Part shown: positions 38,273-47,510 of the stretch, in pieces
How the letters are laid out: each line of letters begins with the position of its first letter
Numbering within the stretch: position 1 is the first letter of the stretch
Origin: Pseudomonas putida
GTDB taxonomy: Bacteria; Pseudomonadota; Gammaproteobacteria; Pseudomonadales; Pseudomonadaceae
Direction of reading: 5' to 3'
DNA: 64,000 nucleotides
Assembly (NCBI RefSeq): GCF_030159595.1
Contig: NZ_BSKJ01000001.1
Coordinates: forward strand, 310,001 to 374,000
Notes under the pieces: generated by a model
Seen by the model: only the letters and a program-made list of their open reading frames with translations
The model's database searches: none
Told to the model about the DNA's origin: nothing
Translations under genes and position numbers: made by a program

Positions 38273-39237
38273 GCCACCTCCTGATTCAGCGGGTAGAAGC
38301 AGCGCACCAGGCTGTGAACCTGGGGATCAAGGGACGGGCGTTGGTGACGGCAGTTGTCCTGTACATACGGGCAGCGCGGCGACAACAGGCAGCCGACAGG
38401 GCGGTCGTAACGGCCAGGGACGATGCCGGGCAGGGTGGCCAGGCGTTCGGCGCCGATGCTGTGCTCGGGGATCGCTGCCAGCAAGGCTTCGCTGTAGGGG
38501 TGGGCAGGCACGTCGAACAACTCAGGCACCTGACCTACTTCCACGGCCTGGCCTGCGTACATCACGCACACGCGCCTGGCCGTTTCGGCGACCACCGCGA
38601 GGTCGTGGGTGATCAGGATGAGCGCCATGTTGCGCTCTTTTTGCAGGTTGACCAGCAGCTCCATGATCTGCGCCTGGATGGTCACGTCCAGCGCGGTGGT
38701 CGGTTCGTCGGCGATCAGCAGCTTGGGCTCGCCGGCGATGGCCATGGCGATCGCCACGCGCTGGCTCATGCCGCCGGACAGTTGGTGCGGGTAAGCATCC
38801 AGGCGGCTTTCCGCAGCCGGGATCTCGACCTTCTTCAACAGCTCAAGGGCACGCTGGCGAGCGGCTTTTCCCTTCAGCCCCAGGTGCTGGCGCAGCACTT
38901 CCTCGATCTGGTAGCCCACGGTGTAGCTCGGGTTGAGCGCGGTCATCGGGTCCTGAAAGACCATGGCGATGTCCTTGCCCACCACCTTGCGCCGCTGGCG
39001 GCCGCTGAGCTTGAGCATGTCGGTGCCGTCGAAGGTGAGGGTGTCGGCGGTGATGCGGCCGGGGGCGTCGATCAGCCCCATCACGGCCATCATGGTGACC
39101 GATTTGCCCGAGCCGGATTCGCCGACGATGGCCAGGATCTCGCCGGCTTCCACCGTCAGGTCCAGGCCATCGACCACCGGTACCGCAGTGGCGTCGCCGA
39201 AGCGCACGTTCAGGTTGTTGATCTGCAACAGTGACAT
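38269..39237 (-). CDS. dppD: DppD, dipeptide ABC transporter ATPase
   Basis: A 322-residue ATPase partner of DppF. Walker [14 protein letters not shown], signature [14 protein letters not shown], Walker [15 protein letters not shown] and the cysteine-rich tail ([15 protein letters not shown]) are visible. ATG 39237 gives the family start [14 protein letters not shown] and is preceded by TGAGGAGAACGCC. An in-frame start 45 bp earlier lies inside dppC. The start lies 10 bp after the dppC stop. Confidence 0.94.
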   Translation of the reverse strand: MSLLQINNLNVRFGDATAVPVVDGLDLTVEAGEILAIVGESGSGKSVTMMAVMGLIDAPGRITADTLTFDGTDMLKLSGRQRRKVVGKDIAMVFQDPMTALNPSYTVGYQIEEVLRQHLGLKGKAARQRALELLKKVEIPAAESRLDAYPHQLSGGMSQRVAIAMAIAGEPKLLIADEPTTALDVTIQAQIMELLVNLQKERNMALILITHDLAVVAETARRVCVMYAGQAVEVGQVPELFDVPAHPYSEALLAAIPEHSIGAERLATLPGIVPGRYDRPVGCLLSPRCPYVQDNCRHQRPSLDPQVHSLVRCFYPLNQEVA

Positions 39238-39247
39238 GGCGTTCTCC

Positions 39248-40174
39248 TCAGGCGGCGTTCTTGAGTTTCGGGTCCAGCGCATCGCGCAGGCCGTCGCCCA
39301 TCAGGTTGATTGCCAGCACACTGAGCAGAATGGTCAGGCCAGGCAGGCTTACCACCCACCAGGCGCGCTCGATGTAGTCCCGGGCCGAAGCCAGCATGGT
39401 GCCCCACTCGGGGGTTGGCGGTTGTACGCCGAGGCCGAGGAAGCCCAGGGCGGCAGCGTCGAGGATCGCTGAGGAGAAGCTGAGGGTAGCCTGCACGATC
39501 AGCGGCGCCATGCAGTTGGGCAGCACGGTGACGAACATCAGCCGTGGCAGCCCGGCACCGGCCAGGCGTGCGGCGGTGACGTAGTCGCGGTTCAGCTCGA
39601 CCATCACCGCGGCCCGGGTCAGGCGCACATAGGAGGGCAGGGAGACGATGGCGATGGCGATCACCGTATTGATCAGGCCTGGGCCGAGGATGGCGACGAT
39701 GGCCACGGCCAGCAGCAGGGAGGGCAGGGCCAGCATCACGTCCATCAGGCGCATGATCGATGGGCCGAGAATTTGCGGGAAGAAGCCAGCCAGCAGGCCC
39801 AGCAGGATGCCCGGGATCAGCGACATCACTACCGACGACAGGCCGATCAGTAGCGACAGCCGCGCGCCTTGAATCAGCCGCGAAAGCAGGTCGCGGCCCA
39901 GTTCGTCGGTGCCGAGGATGAACTGCCAGGTGCCGCCTTCCAGCCATACCGGCGGGGTCAGCAGGAAGTCGCGGTACTGCTCGCTCGGATCATGCGGGGC
40001 GACCCACGGCGCGAACAGCGCGCAGAACACCACCAGGCACATGAAGGCCAGGCCCATTACCGCGCCTTTGTTGCGCGCGAAGGCTTGCCAGAATTCTTTG
40101 TAGGGCGAGGGGTAGAGCAAGCTCTGGTCCACCCGGCTGGCCGGCGACACGGATTTGGGGATCGGGCTAGTCAT
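39248..40174 (-). CDS. dppC: DppC, dipeptide permease
   Basis: A 308-residue inner-membrane permease with the OppC-type N-terminal tail, about six membrane helices (for example [19 protein letters not shown]) and the EAA loop ([17 protein letters not shown]). It forms the channel with DppB. Spaced 10 bp from dppB and dppD. Confidence 0.94.
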   Translation of the reverse strand: MTSPIPKSVSPASRVDQSLLYPSPYKEFWQAFARNKGAVMGLAFMCLVVFCALFAPWVAPHDPSEQYRDFLLTPPVWLEGGTWQFILGTDELGRDLLSRLIQGARLSLLIGLSSVVMSLIPGILLGLLAGFFPQILGPSIMRLMDVMLALPSLLLAVAIVAILGPGLINTVIAIAIVSLPSYVRLTRAAVMVELNRDYVTAARLAGAGLPRLMFVTVLPNCMAPLIVQATLSFSSAILDAAALGFLGLGVQPPTPEWGTMLASARDYIERAWWVVSLPGLTILLSVLAINLMGDGLRDALDPKLKNAA

Positions 40175-40184
40175 GGCAAGGGCC

Positions 40185-41195
40185 TCAGCGCTGATGACGG
40201 ATGCGTGGGTTGGCCAGGCCGTAGAGGATGTCCACGACGAAGTTGACCAGGATCACCAGGCAGGCGATCAACAGGATGCCGTTCTGGACCACGGGGTAGT
40301 CACGGGCACCGATGGCTTCGATCAGCCACTTGCCGATGCCCGGCCAGGAAAAGATGGTTTCGGTCAGCACTGCACCGGCCAGCAGCGTGCCGACCTGCAG
40401 GCCAAATACCGTCAGCACAGGGATCAGGGCATTGCGCAGGCCATGGACGAATACCACGCGGGCTGGTGACAGGCCCTTGGCACGGGCGGTACGGATGTAG
40501 TCTTCGCGCAGTACTTCGAGCATCGACGAGCGGGTCATGCGGGCGATGACCGCCAGGGGGATGGTGCCGAGCACGATGGCCGGCAATATCAGGTGCATCA
40601 CCGCGTCCTTGAAGGCGCCTTCTTCGTCACTGAGCAGCGTGTCGATAAGCATGAAACCGGTTTTAGGCTCGATGTCGTAGAGCAGGTCGATGCGCCCGGA
40701 CACTGGGGTCCAGCCCAGGCTCACCGAGAAGAACATGATCAGGATCAGGCCCCACCAGAAGATCGGCATCGAGTAGCCAGCCAGCGATATGCCCATCACC
40801 CCGTGGTCGAACAGCGAACCGCGCTTGAGCGCGGCGATCACCCCGGCCAGCAGGCCGACGATGCCGGCAAACAGCAGGGCGGCGAAGGCCAGTTCCAAGG
40901 TAGCCGGGAACAGCGTGAGAAACTCGCTCCACACGCTTTCTCGGGTACGCAGCGATTCGCCCAGGTCACCCTGGGCGAGCTTGCCCACATAGTCCAGGTA
41001 CTGGGCTGGCAATGGCTTGTTCAGGCCCAGGCGTTCCATGGCCTGGGCATGCATTTCGGGGTCGACCCTGCGCTCGCCCATCATCACTTCCACCGGGTCG
41101 CCGGGGATCAGGCGTATGAGCGCGAAGGTCAGCAAGGTGATGCCGAAAAAGGTCGGTATCAGCAGGCCCAGGCGCCGGGCAATAAAGCTCAACAT
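40185..41195 (-). CDS. dppB: DppB, dipeptide permease
   Basis: A 336-residue permease starting MLSFIARRLGLLIPTFFG, with the conserved LIPGDPVEVMMGERRV loop and EAA region (EDYIRTARAKGLSPARV). ATG 41195 follows AGAGGTAACCCCGACA. An in-frame start 39 bp earlier would add a non-conserved tail. It is followed by dppC 10 bp on. Confidence 0.94.
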   Translation of the reverse strand: MLSFIARRLGLLIPTFFGITLLTFALIRLIPGDPVEVMMGERRVDPEMHAQAMERLGLNKPLPAQYLDYVGKLAQGDLGESLRTRESVWSEFLTLFPATLELAFAALLFAGIVGLLAGVIAALKRGSLFDHGVMGISLAGYSMPIFWWGLILIMFFSVSLGWTPVSGRIDLLYDIEPKTGFMLIDTLLSDEEGAFKDAVMHLILPAIVLGTIPLAVIARMTRSSMLEVLREDYIRTARAKGLSPARVVFVHGLRNALIPVLTVFGLQVGTLLAGAVLTETIFSWPGIGKWLIEAIGARDYPVVQNGILLIACLVILVNFVVDILYGLANPRIRHQR

Positions 41196-41286
41196 TGTCG
41201 GGGTTACCTCTTCAGACCGTGCGGCCAGTGGCACGCCACGGTGGTGCCGCCGGTCCCCATGTGGGTTGCCGGCGGTCGTTGTTGTT

Positions 41287-42897
41287 CTACTTCACCTTCG
41301 TGGTGGCGAAGTTATTTTTGGTCAGAGGGCTGATCACATAGCCCTCCACGTTGTCACGCATGGCCACGAACACCTTGGGGTGGGCCATGCTGATCCAGGG
41401 TTGGTCGTCATCGTACACCTTCAATGCCTCGCTATAGAGCCTTGCGCGCTCGTCGTTGTCGATCACTTCGCGGGCGCGGCTGATCAGCTCCTGGAATTTC
41501 GGGTTGCACCAGCGGGCGTAGTTTTCGCCGTTCTTCGCCGCCTCGCAGTTGAGCAGCGGGGTGAGGAAGTTATCGGGGTCACCGTTGTCGCCGGCCCAGC
41601 CGGTGGACACCAGGTCGGCTTCGCCCTTTTTCGCACGGCGCAGCATTTCGGCCCACTCCATCACCCGGATATCCAGCTTCAGGCCAACCTGCTTCAGGTC
41701 AGCCTGCAGCATCTCGGCGGACAGCCGCGGGTTAGGGTTGGTCATGCCGCCGCCGTTGCGGGTGAACAGCGTGATCACCGTGCCTGCCGGTACGCCAGCT
41801 TCCTTGAGCAGTGCGCGCGCCTTGTCGAGGTCGCGCGGCGGGTTCTGGTTACGCGTGTTGTAACCGATCATGGTCGGTGGGTAAGGGTTCACGCCGACCC
41901 GCGCATTGCCTTTGCCAAACAGCTGGTCAACGTGGGCCTGACGGTCGAAGGCCATGTTGATGGCTTTACGCACGCGCACATCGCTGAGGTATTTGTGCTC
42001 GGTATTCATGGCGATATAGCCGGTGACCAGCGCTTCGATCTCGGCCACCCTGAGCCTGGGGTCGGCCTTGATCGACGGTACGTCTTCCGGCTTGGGGTAC
42101 AGCGCGATCTGGCACTCGTTGGCGCGCAACTTTTGCAAGCGCACGTTGCTGTCGGTGGCGATGGCGAACACCAGGGTATCGGTCGGCGGTTTGCCCCGGA
42201 AGTAGTCCGGGTTGGGCTTGAAGCGGACCTGAGCATCCTTGTTGTAGCGCTGGAAGATGAACGGGCCGGTGCCGATCGGCTTGCTGTTCAGCTCGGCGGT
42301 CTTGCCGGTCTTGAGCAACTGGTCGCCGTATTCGGCGGAGTAGATCGAGGTGAAGCCCATGGCCATGTCCCGCAGGAACGGCGCTTCGGGGCGGGTGAGG
42401 GTGATCACCACGGTGTGGTCGTCGGTTTTCTTCACCGATTTGAGCAGCTCTTTGAAGGACATGCTTTCAAAATACGGGTACCCGACACTGGTCTTGTCGT
42501 GCCACGCGTGGTTCGGGTCAAGCTGGCGGTTGAGGCTCCACAGCACGTCGTCGGCGTTGAAGGCGCGGGTTGGCTTGAAGTAGTCGGTGCTGTGGAACTT
42601 CACGCCCTGACGCAAGTGGAAGGTGTAGGTCAGGCCGTCGGGTGAAATGTCCCAGCGCTCGGCCAGGGCCGGCTCGATGTCGGTGCTGCCGGGTTTGAAG
42701 TCGACCAGGCGGTTGAACAGTGTTTCGGCGGTGGCATCGAACGTGACCCCGGTGGTGTACTGCACAACGTCGAACCCTTCCGGGCTCGCTTCGGTACACA
42801 CCACCAACGGTTTGGCCGCCAGTTGCGAGGCGCTGCCCAGCACCAGTGCGGCCAAGGCCAAGCGTAGCGGTAGCGATTTCATGAAAGCTCTCTGCAT
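41287..42897 (-). CDS. dppA: Dipeptide-binding periplasmic protein adjacent to dppB
   Basis: A 536-residue SBP_bac_5 family protein. After the signal peptide (cleavage near SQLAAKPLVVC), the hallmark EASPEGFDVVQYTTG and FHLRQGVKFHSTDYF segments are present, as are the conserved GWAGDNGDPDNF and YARWCNP motifs. The ATG at 42897 has GGGAG about 9 nt upstream; ATG 42882 (MKSLPLRLALAAL) also gives a plausible signal peptide. It is one of two related binding proteins in the operon and probably has a different peptide preference from the other. Confidence 0.93.
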   Translation of the reverse strand: MQRAFMKSLPLRLALAALVLGSASQLAAKPLVVCTEASPEGFDVVQYTTGVTFDATAETLFNRLVDFKPGSTDIEPALAERWDISPDGLTYTFHLRQGVKFHSTDYFKPTRAFNADDVLWSLNRQLDPNHAWHDKTSVGYPYFESMSFKELLKSVKKTDDHTVVITLTRPEAPFLRDMAMGFTSIYSAEYGDQLLKTGKTAELNSKPIGTGPFIFQRYNKDAQVRFKPNPDYFRGKPPTDTLVFAIATDSNVRLQKLRANECQIALYPKPEDVPSIKADPRLRVAEIEALVTGYIAMNTEHKYLSDVRVRKAINMAFDRQAHVDQLFGKGNARVGVNPYPPTMIGYNTRNQNPPRDLDKARALLKEAGVPAGTVITLFTRNGGGMTNPNPRLSAEMLQADLKQVGLKLDIRVMEWAEMLRRAKKGEADLVSTGWAGDNGDPDNFLTPLLNCEAAKNGENYARWCNPKFQELISRAREVIDNDERARLYSEALKVYDDDQPWISMAHPKVFVAMRDNVEGYVISPLTKNNFATTKVK

Positions 42898-42974
42898 GGG
42901 TTTAGACTCCCGGCTTGCATTGAATCCAGCGTAGCCGCCACGGCCCATCACGAAGCGGGCCGTGGCGCCAGCGG

Positions 42975-44369
42975 TCAGAGAATGTTGAATGGAATGGTGG
43001 TGACCACGCGGAACTCATCCAGGCTGCCGTCACCCTGTGCCTTGCTGGCGCGGTGCGCGGTATAGGTGGCGCGGATGCTGGTGTCTTTCAGCGGCCCGCT
43101 CTGCACCGCGTAGCTGGTGCCGATGCCCCACTCGTAGTGGTTTTCGCCGTCCAGGCCATTCACGTCGTAGGCCGTGCCGCGGTAATGGGTGCCGTCGATG
43201 CCCCAGCCGCGGGCGTTGTACAGGTTGAACTTCAGGCCCGGCACGCCATAGGGCGCCATGTTCAGGACGTAGGAAATCTGCAGCGATTTCTCGTTGGGGC
43301 CGTTGAAGTCCGACAGCAGCGAGTTGGCCAGGTAGATGCCGTTGGTTTCGTGCAGGTAGTCGAAGTACTCGTTGCCGTTCACCTGCTGCCACGAGGCGCT
43401 GAGGGTGTGGGCTTGGTGGGTCAGGCCAAGCGACAGGCTGTAGACGTCGTTGTCGATCTTGCCCATTTTCTGGCTGCCGGCGTCCACGGTCTTGTAGTAG
43501 TTCAGGCCGGTCTTCAGGCTGAGTACCGCGCTGTCGCCCAGCATGTGGTTGGCGCCGAAGTAGTACTGGTTCCAGAAGTCGTCGACCTGGGTGGCGTACA
43601 GGCTGGTACTCAGGCTCTTGAACGGCTGGTAGTTGATGCCAGTGGTGCTGGCGCGGTCGGTTTCCACGCCGGTGGCGCTGTATTCGCTGCGGAATTTGCT
43701 GAGACTTTGCTCGGTACGTGGCGAGACGCGGTCGAAGGTACCCAGGTCGAAGCTGAGGTTGTCGAACTCGGCACTGTGCAGGAACGCGCCCTGGAAGCTC
43801 GAGGGCAGTGCGCGGTTGCCGATGTAGGCGATCATCGGCGTGTCCACCGCCTGGCGGCCGAGGGTCAGGGTGGTGTTGGACACGCGCGCCTTGATGTTGC
43901 CCAGGCCCAGTTTGCTCCACTGGCCGATGGGGTCGCCGTCGCTGTGGGTGAGCGTGCGGTTGTTGGGGCCGGCGACGGCCTGTCGGCTCTGTTGCAGGGC
44001 GATGGCGTTGTAGCCGGCGGCTTCGACGGCGAAGCCCACGGTGCCCTGGGTGAAGCCGGAGCTGTAGTTGAGGATGGTGCCCTGCAGCCAGTTTTCGCGG
44101 CTGTGGGTGGCGTGGCGGGTGCCGTCGCTTTTGTAGTAACGCCACAGTGGGGCGCGGGCGGCACGTTCGCGGGCGTACCAGTTGCGGGTGGTACCGGACA
44201 GGCTCTGGCCGTCGATGAAGCCGCTGGCTTGCGCTTGCTCGCTGCTGTCTTTGAGGGTGAGGGGGATGTAATCCTGGCTTTGCGGGTCGGCCTGGGCCAC
44301 GGTGGATAAGGCACTGATGGATAAGGCCAGTGCGGTCAGGGTGAATACTTTCAAGGTTGAAGCTCCCAT
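42975..44369 (-). CDS. OprD-family porin (OpdP-like)
   Basis: A 464-residue outer-membrane porin of the OprD family. It has a signal peptide ending near STVAQADPQ, a typical N-terminus SQDYIPLTLKDSSEQAQASGFIDGQ, and a C-terminal FRVVTTIPFNIL. Lying between the two binding-protein genes, it is probably the entry channel for dipeptides, matching P. aeruginosa opdP in the dpp operon. Start ATG 44369. Confidence 0.9.
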   Translation of the reverse strand: MGASTLKVFTLTALALSISALSTVAQADPQSQDYIPLTLKDSSEQAQASGFIDGQSLSGTTRNWYARERAARAPLWRYYKSDGTRHATHSRENWLQGTILNYSSGFTQGTVGFAVEAAGYNAIALQQSRQAVAGPNNRTLTHSDGDPIGQWSKLGLGNIKARVSNTTLTLGRQAVDTPMIAYIGNRALPSSFQGAFLHSAEFDNLSFDLGTFDRVSPRTEQSLSKFRSEYSATGVETDRASTTGINYQPFKSLSTSLYATQVDDFWNQYYFGANHMLGDSAVLSLKTGLNYYKTVDAGSQKMGKIDNDVYSLSLGLTHQAHTLSASWQQVNGNEYFDYLHETNGIYLANSLLSDFNGPNEKSLQISYVLNMAPYGVPGLKFNLYNARGWGIDGTHYRGTAYDVNGLDGENHYEWGIGTSYAVQSGPLKDTSIRATYTAHRASKAQGDGSLDEFRVVTTIPFNIL

Positions 44370-44385
44370 GCTTTTCTAGTTATTG

Positions 44386-44402
44386 CCGGCCTTGTGGGCC
44401 GG
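44386..44402 (-). other. Hairpin in the porin 5' leader
   Basis: CCGGCC/GGCCGG with a 5-nt loop lies 17-33 bp upstream of the porin start, close to the ribosome site. It could lower translation or mark an RNA-processing end behind the upstream REP pair. Confidence 0.4.
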
Positions 44403-44473
44403 ATGGTTGTTGCGGTGTTGCCAGGGTTGCCGCGGGATCACCGGGCTAAATCGGGGGGGTGTGTTGGCTTTGC

Positions 44474-44569
44474 GGGCCTTTTCGCGGGTCAACCCGCTCC
44501 CACAGGGATCTGCGCAGACCCCTGGTGTGTGGATGTCTCTGTGGGAGCGGGTTCACCCGCGAAGAGGCC
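44474..44569. repeat. REP pair within the dpp operon
   Basis: Inverted REP cores (44474-44506 and 44539-44569), TCGCGGGTCAACCCGCTCCC and its partner, lie between the first binding-protein gene and the porin. Such pairs often stabilise the upstream mRNA so that the binding protein is made in excess. Confidence 0.9.
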
Positions 44570-44584
44570 GGTGCCGGCTAACGC

Positions 44585-46183
44585 CTAATCAACACTCACA
44601 CCGGAAAAATCATTGCGCCCAAACGGGCTGACCTTGAACTGGGAAACCTTGACGCTGAGCGGTTGGTTGACTGTGGAATGCGCTACCGGGGTAATCGGTA
44701 CCTGCTGCTTGAGCCGCTGCTGGGCCTGCTGGTACAGGGCGGTACGTTGCGTGCGGTCGGTGACCTGCTTGGCCTGCTTGACCAGGCTGTCGTATTGCGG
44801 GTCGCACCACAGCGAGTAGTTGTTGCTGCCGATGGCATCGCAGCTGTAGAGGGTGCCCAGCCAGTTGTCCGGGTCGCCGTTGTCGCCGGTCCAGCCGATC
44901 AGGGCGATGTCGTGGTCGCCGCTTTTCATGCGCTTGATGTACTCGCCCCATTCGTAGCTGACGATGCGCACCTTGAAGCCGAGCTTGCTCCAGTCGGCCT
45001 GGAGCATTTCAGCCATCAGCTTGGCGTTAGGGTTGTACGGGCGCTGCACCGGCATGGCCCACAGGGTAACTTCGGTGCCAGGCTTGACCCCGGCCTGCTG
45101 GAGCAGGTGTTTGGCCTTTTCCGGGTCGTAGGGAGCGTCCTTGAGGCTTTCGTCATAGGACCACTGGGTGGGCGGCATGGCGTTGACCGCCAGTTGGCCG
45201 GAGTCCTGGTACACCGCCTGGATGATGGCTTTCTTGTTCACCGCCATGTCCATCGCCTGGCGCACTTCCAGGCGGTCGAATGGCGGGTGCTGGGTGTTGT
45301 AGGCGATGTAGCCGAGGTTGAAGCCCGGCTGTTGCAGCACCTGCAGCTTGCTGTCGGCCTTGAGTGCCGGCAGGTCGGCCGGGCGCGGGTGCAGGGTGAC
45401 CTGGCATTCGTTGCGGCGCAGCTTCTGTATACGCACGGAGGGGTCGATGTTGATCGAGAACACCAGGTTATCGATCCTCACTTCATCCGGAGCCCAGTAA
45501 TCCTTGTTGCCCTTGTAGCGGATCTGCGAGTCCTTCTGGTAACGCTGGAACACGAACGGCCCGGTGCCGATGGGGTGCTGGTTGATGTCGCTGGGGCGAC
45601 CGTTGGCCATCAGCTGGTTGGCGTATTCAGCGGAGAGGATGGAGGCGAAACTCATGGCCAGGTTCTGGATGAACGCGGCATCGACCGTGTTCAGGGTGAA
45701 TGCCACGGTCATCGGGTCGATTTTCTCGACGCGGGCGATGTTCTTGTCCATGCCCATGTCGGTGAAGTACGGGAACTCGGTGGGGTAGGCCTTGCGGAAC
45801 GGGTGGTCCTTGTCGAGCATGCGGTTGAAGGTGAACAGCACGTCGTTGGCGTTGAAGGGGCGGGAGGGTTTGAAGTAGTCGGTGGTGTGGAACTTGACGC
45901 CTTCGCGCAGGTGGAAGGTGTAGGTCTTGCCGTCGTCGGACACTTCCCACTTGGTCGCCAGGCCCGGGATGACCGCGGTACCGCCACGCTCAAACTGGGT
46001 CAGGCGGTTGAACATGGTCTCGGCCGAGGCGTCGAAGTCGGTCCCGGTGGTGTACTGCCCCGGGTCGAAACCGGCCGGGCTGCCTTCGGAGCAGAACACC
46101 AGGTTGGACGCGGCAAGGGCCGACGGTGCGCCGGTGAGCAAACCTGCACCCAGCAGGAACGGAATGACTGCGTGTTTGAGCAT
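44585..46183 (-). CDS. dppA: Dipeptide-binding periplasmic protein, first gene of dpp operon
   Basis: A 532-residue SBP_bac_5 protein paralogous to the one at 41287-42897. It has a signal peptide ending near SALAASNLVFC, the hallmark EGSPAGFDPGQYTTG, FHLREGVKFHTTDYF, and TGDNGDPDNWLGTLYSCD. It is the promoter-proximal gene on the minus strand. The ATG is preceded by GAGGCCACC with a CA-rich tract (ACAACAATGA) just before it. The P. aeruginosa counterpart locus also has a binding protein on each side of the porin. Confidence 0.92.
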   Translation of the reverse strand: MLKHAVIPFLLGAGLLTGAPSALAASNLVFCSEGSPAGFDPGQYTTGTDFDASAETMFNRLTQFERGGTAVIPGLATKWEVSDDGKTYTFHLREGVKFHTTDYFKPSRPFNANDVLFTFNRMLDKDHPFRKAYPTEFPYFTDMGMDKNIARVEKIDPMTVAFTLNTVDAAFIQNLAMSFASILSAEYANQLMANGRPSDINQHPIGTGPFVFQRYQKDSQIRYKGNKDYWAPDEVRIDNLVFSINIDPSVRIQKLRRNECQVTLHPRPADLPALKADSKLQVLQQPGFNLGYIAYNTQHPPFDRLEVRQAMDMAVNKKAIIQAVYQDSGQLAVNAMPPTQWSYDESLKDAPYDPEKAKHLLQQAGVKPGTEVTLWAMPVQRPYNPNAKLMAEMLQADWSKLGFKVRIVSYEWGEYIKRMKSGDHDIALIGWTGDNGDPDNWLGTLYSCDAIGSNNYSLWCDPQYDSLVKQAKQVTDRTQRTALYQQAQQRLKQQVPITPVAHSTVNQPLSVKVSQFKVSPFGRNDFSGVSVD

Positions 46184-46239
46184 GGTGGCCTCATTGTTGT
46201 CATTTTTCGGATGAGGTGGCCTCGTGAGCCGACCTGCGG

Positions 46240-46269
46240 ATACTAATGCAGGGGATGTTCACAATGCAA
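46240..46269 (-). promoter_or_regulatory. Putative promoter of the dpp operon
   Basis: On the minus strand TTGCAT (46269-46264) and TAGTAT (46245-46240) are spaced by 18 bp, each matching consensus at 4 of 6 positions. They lie about 57-86 bp upstream of the first dpp start. Confidence 0.4.
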
Positions 46270-46474
46270 CAGGTAGAAGGATAGTTGGCGCCAGAAAAGT
46301 GGTACGACCGTACATGGATGTCGCATCGGTATAACTTTCGACGAAGTTAAACGTTTGCGCAGGCAAAATGATGGCTTTTTGCAGGATGTTTCGCGGCGGG
46401 CGTAAATGTAGGAGGCACCTTAGTGGTGCGTAGGAAAGGTCTGAAATTGAAGAATTGAGGGCTGTTGCGATCCC

Positions 46475-46576
46475 TGTGGGAGCGAGCTCGTCGAGGCGTC
46501 GCACCGCCGCGAACACGGGCGAAGCCCGTGCCATCCACCGCGGTGTCTTTTTCGCGGGCAAGCCCGCTCCCAGAGG
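46475..46576. repeat. Composite REP-like repeat
   Basis: A single REP core, TTCGCGGGCAAGCCCGCTCC (46551-46570, running to 46576), faces a diverged partner CTGTGGGAGCGAGCTCG. Between them lies a perfect hairpin CACGGGC-GAA-GCCCGTG (46514-46530). It sits just after the SIMPL-gene stop. Confidence 0.75.
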
Positions 46577-46591
46577 TGTTGCGTGGGTCCG

Positions 46592-47308
46592 TTAAGGCAT
46601 CTGCACTTCGATCAATCCATCGGCATTCATGCTCACTTCACTGGTACCCGCTTCGATATCCGGCGCCGGCGCCGCCTCGTCAGCCCCCATGGCCTTCATT
46701 GCCATTGGTGCGCTACGCAGGTACGGGCGCGGGTAGCCACTGCTGTTGAGGTTCAGGTTGACCACTTTGTAGCCCTTGCCGCCCAGCGCCTCGGTGGCCA
46801 ACTGCGCGCGTGCCTTGAACGCGTCGACCGCGTCCTTGAGCAGTGCATCCTCGCTGGCCTTGCGCGTGGCCGGGGCGATGGAGAAGTCCATGCCGCCCAT
46901 TTTCAGCGTTTGCAGCAAGTCGGCGGTAAGCTGGGACAAGGCCGGGAAGTTGGCGCTCTCCAGGCGCAGCTCGGCACGTTCGCGCCAGCCGGTGATCTTC
47001 TGGCCCTTGCTGTCATACACCGGGTAGCTGTTGCGGCTGCCCTGGCTGATCTTCACGTCCTTGACCTGGCGCGACTGCTGCACGGCCTTGTTCATGGTTT
47101 CGGTGATCTGCTTGGCGAGCTTGCCCGGGTCGGTGTTCTGCGCTTCGCTGTACAGGGTCACGACCATCAGGTCACGCGCCACTTCCTTGCTGACTTCGGC
47201 GCGCAGCGATACCTGGTTGTAGCGCGGCTCATCGGCAGCCAGCGCCGGCAGGCTGGCGAGCAGTCCGCAAGACAGGACAAGGGCGGCGCTGCGACGTGGG
47301 ATTTGCAT
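46592..47308 (-). CDS. SIMPL-domain (DUF541) periplasmic protein
   Basis: A 238-residue protein with a signal peptide (MQIPRRSAALVLSCGLLASL, cleavage near ALAADEP) and a SIMPL/DUF541 domain (about 25-230). Motifs VSLRAEVSKEVARDLMVVTL and AELRLESANFPAL are characteristic. The family includes E. coli YggE, linked to oxidative-stress tolerance; molecular activity is unknown. ATG 47308 was chosen because it begins the signal peptide after AAGGAGTACCAC. Confidence 0.87.
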   Translation of the reverse strand: MQIPRRSAALVLSCGLLASLPALAADEPRYNQVSLRAEVSKEVARDLMVVTLYSEAQNTDPGKLAKQITETMNKAVQQSRQVKDVKISQGSRNSYPVYDSKGQKITGWRERAELRLESANFPALSQLTADLLQTLKMGGMDFSIAPATRKASEDALLKDAVDAFKARAQLATEALGGKGYKVVNLNLNSSGYPRPYLRSAPMAMKAMGADEAAPAPDIEAGTSEVSMNADGLIEVQMP

Positions 47309-47510
47309 GTGGTACTCCTTGGCAATAAAGGGCGTGGGTTTTGGCCATCCTTTCCACGCATGGCCCATCTGACCGGCAACAGTGTAGTGGGTTCAAAAGT
47401 GCCATCATGAACCTGTGACAAAGTGTGGCGCTTTGCCGCATCGCTGCAGCGAGGCGCCTGGCTTCGGTATACTCCAGCCGATTTTTCTGGAGCACTCATC
47501 AGGAGAGCTC

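Larger units (their letters stand above)
46184..46591. other. Intergenic region upstream of the dpp operon
   Basis: A 408-bp gap between dppA and the SIMPL-protein gene. The dppA side has a promoter candidate, while the far side (46475-46576) has a REP-type composite repeat with hairpin CACGGGC/GCCCGTG. No credible gene was seen. Confidence 0.65.
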
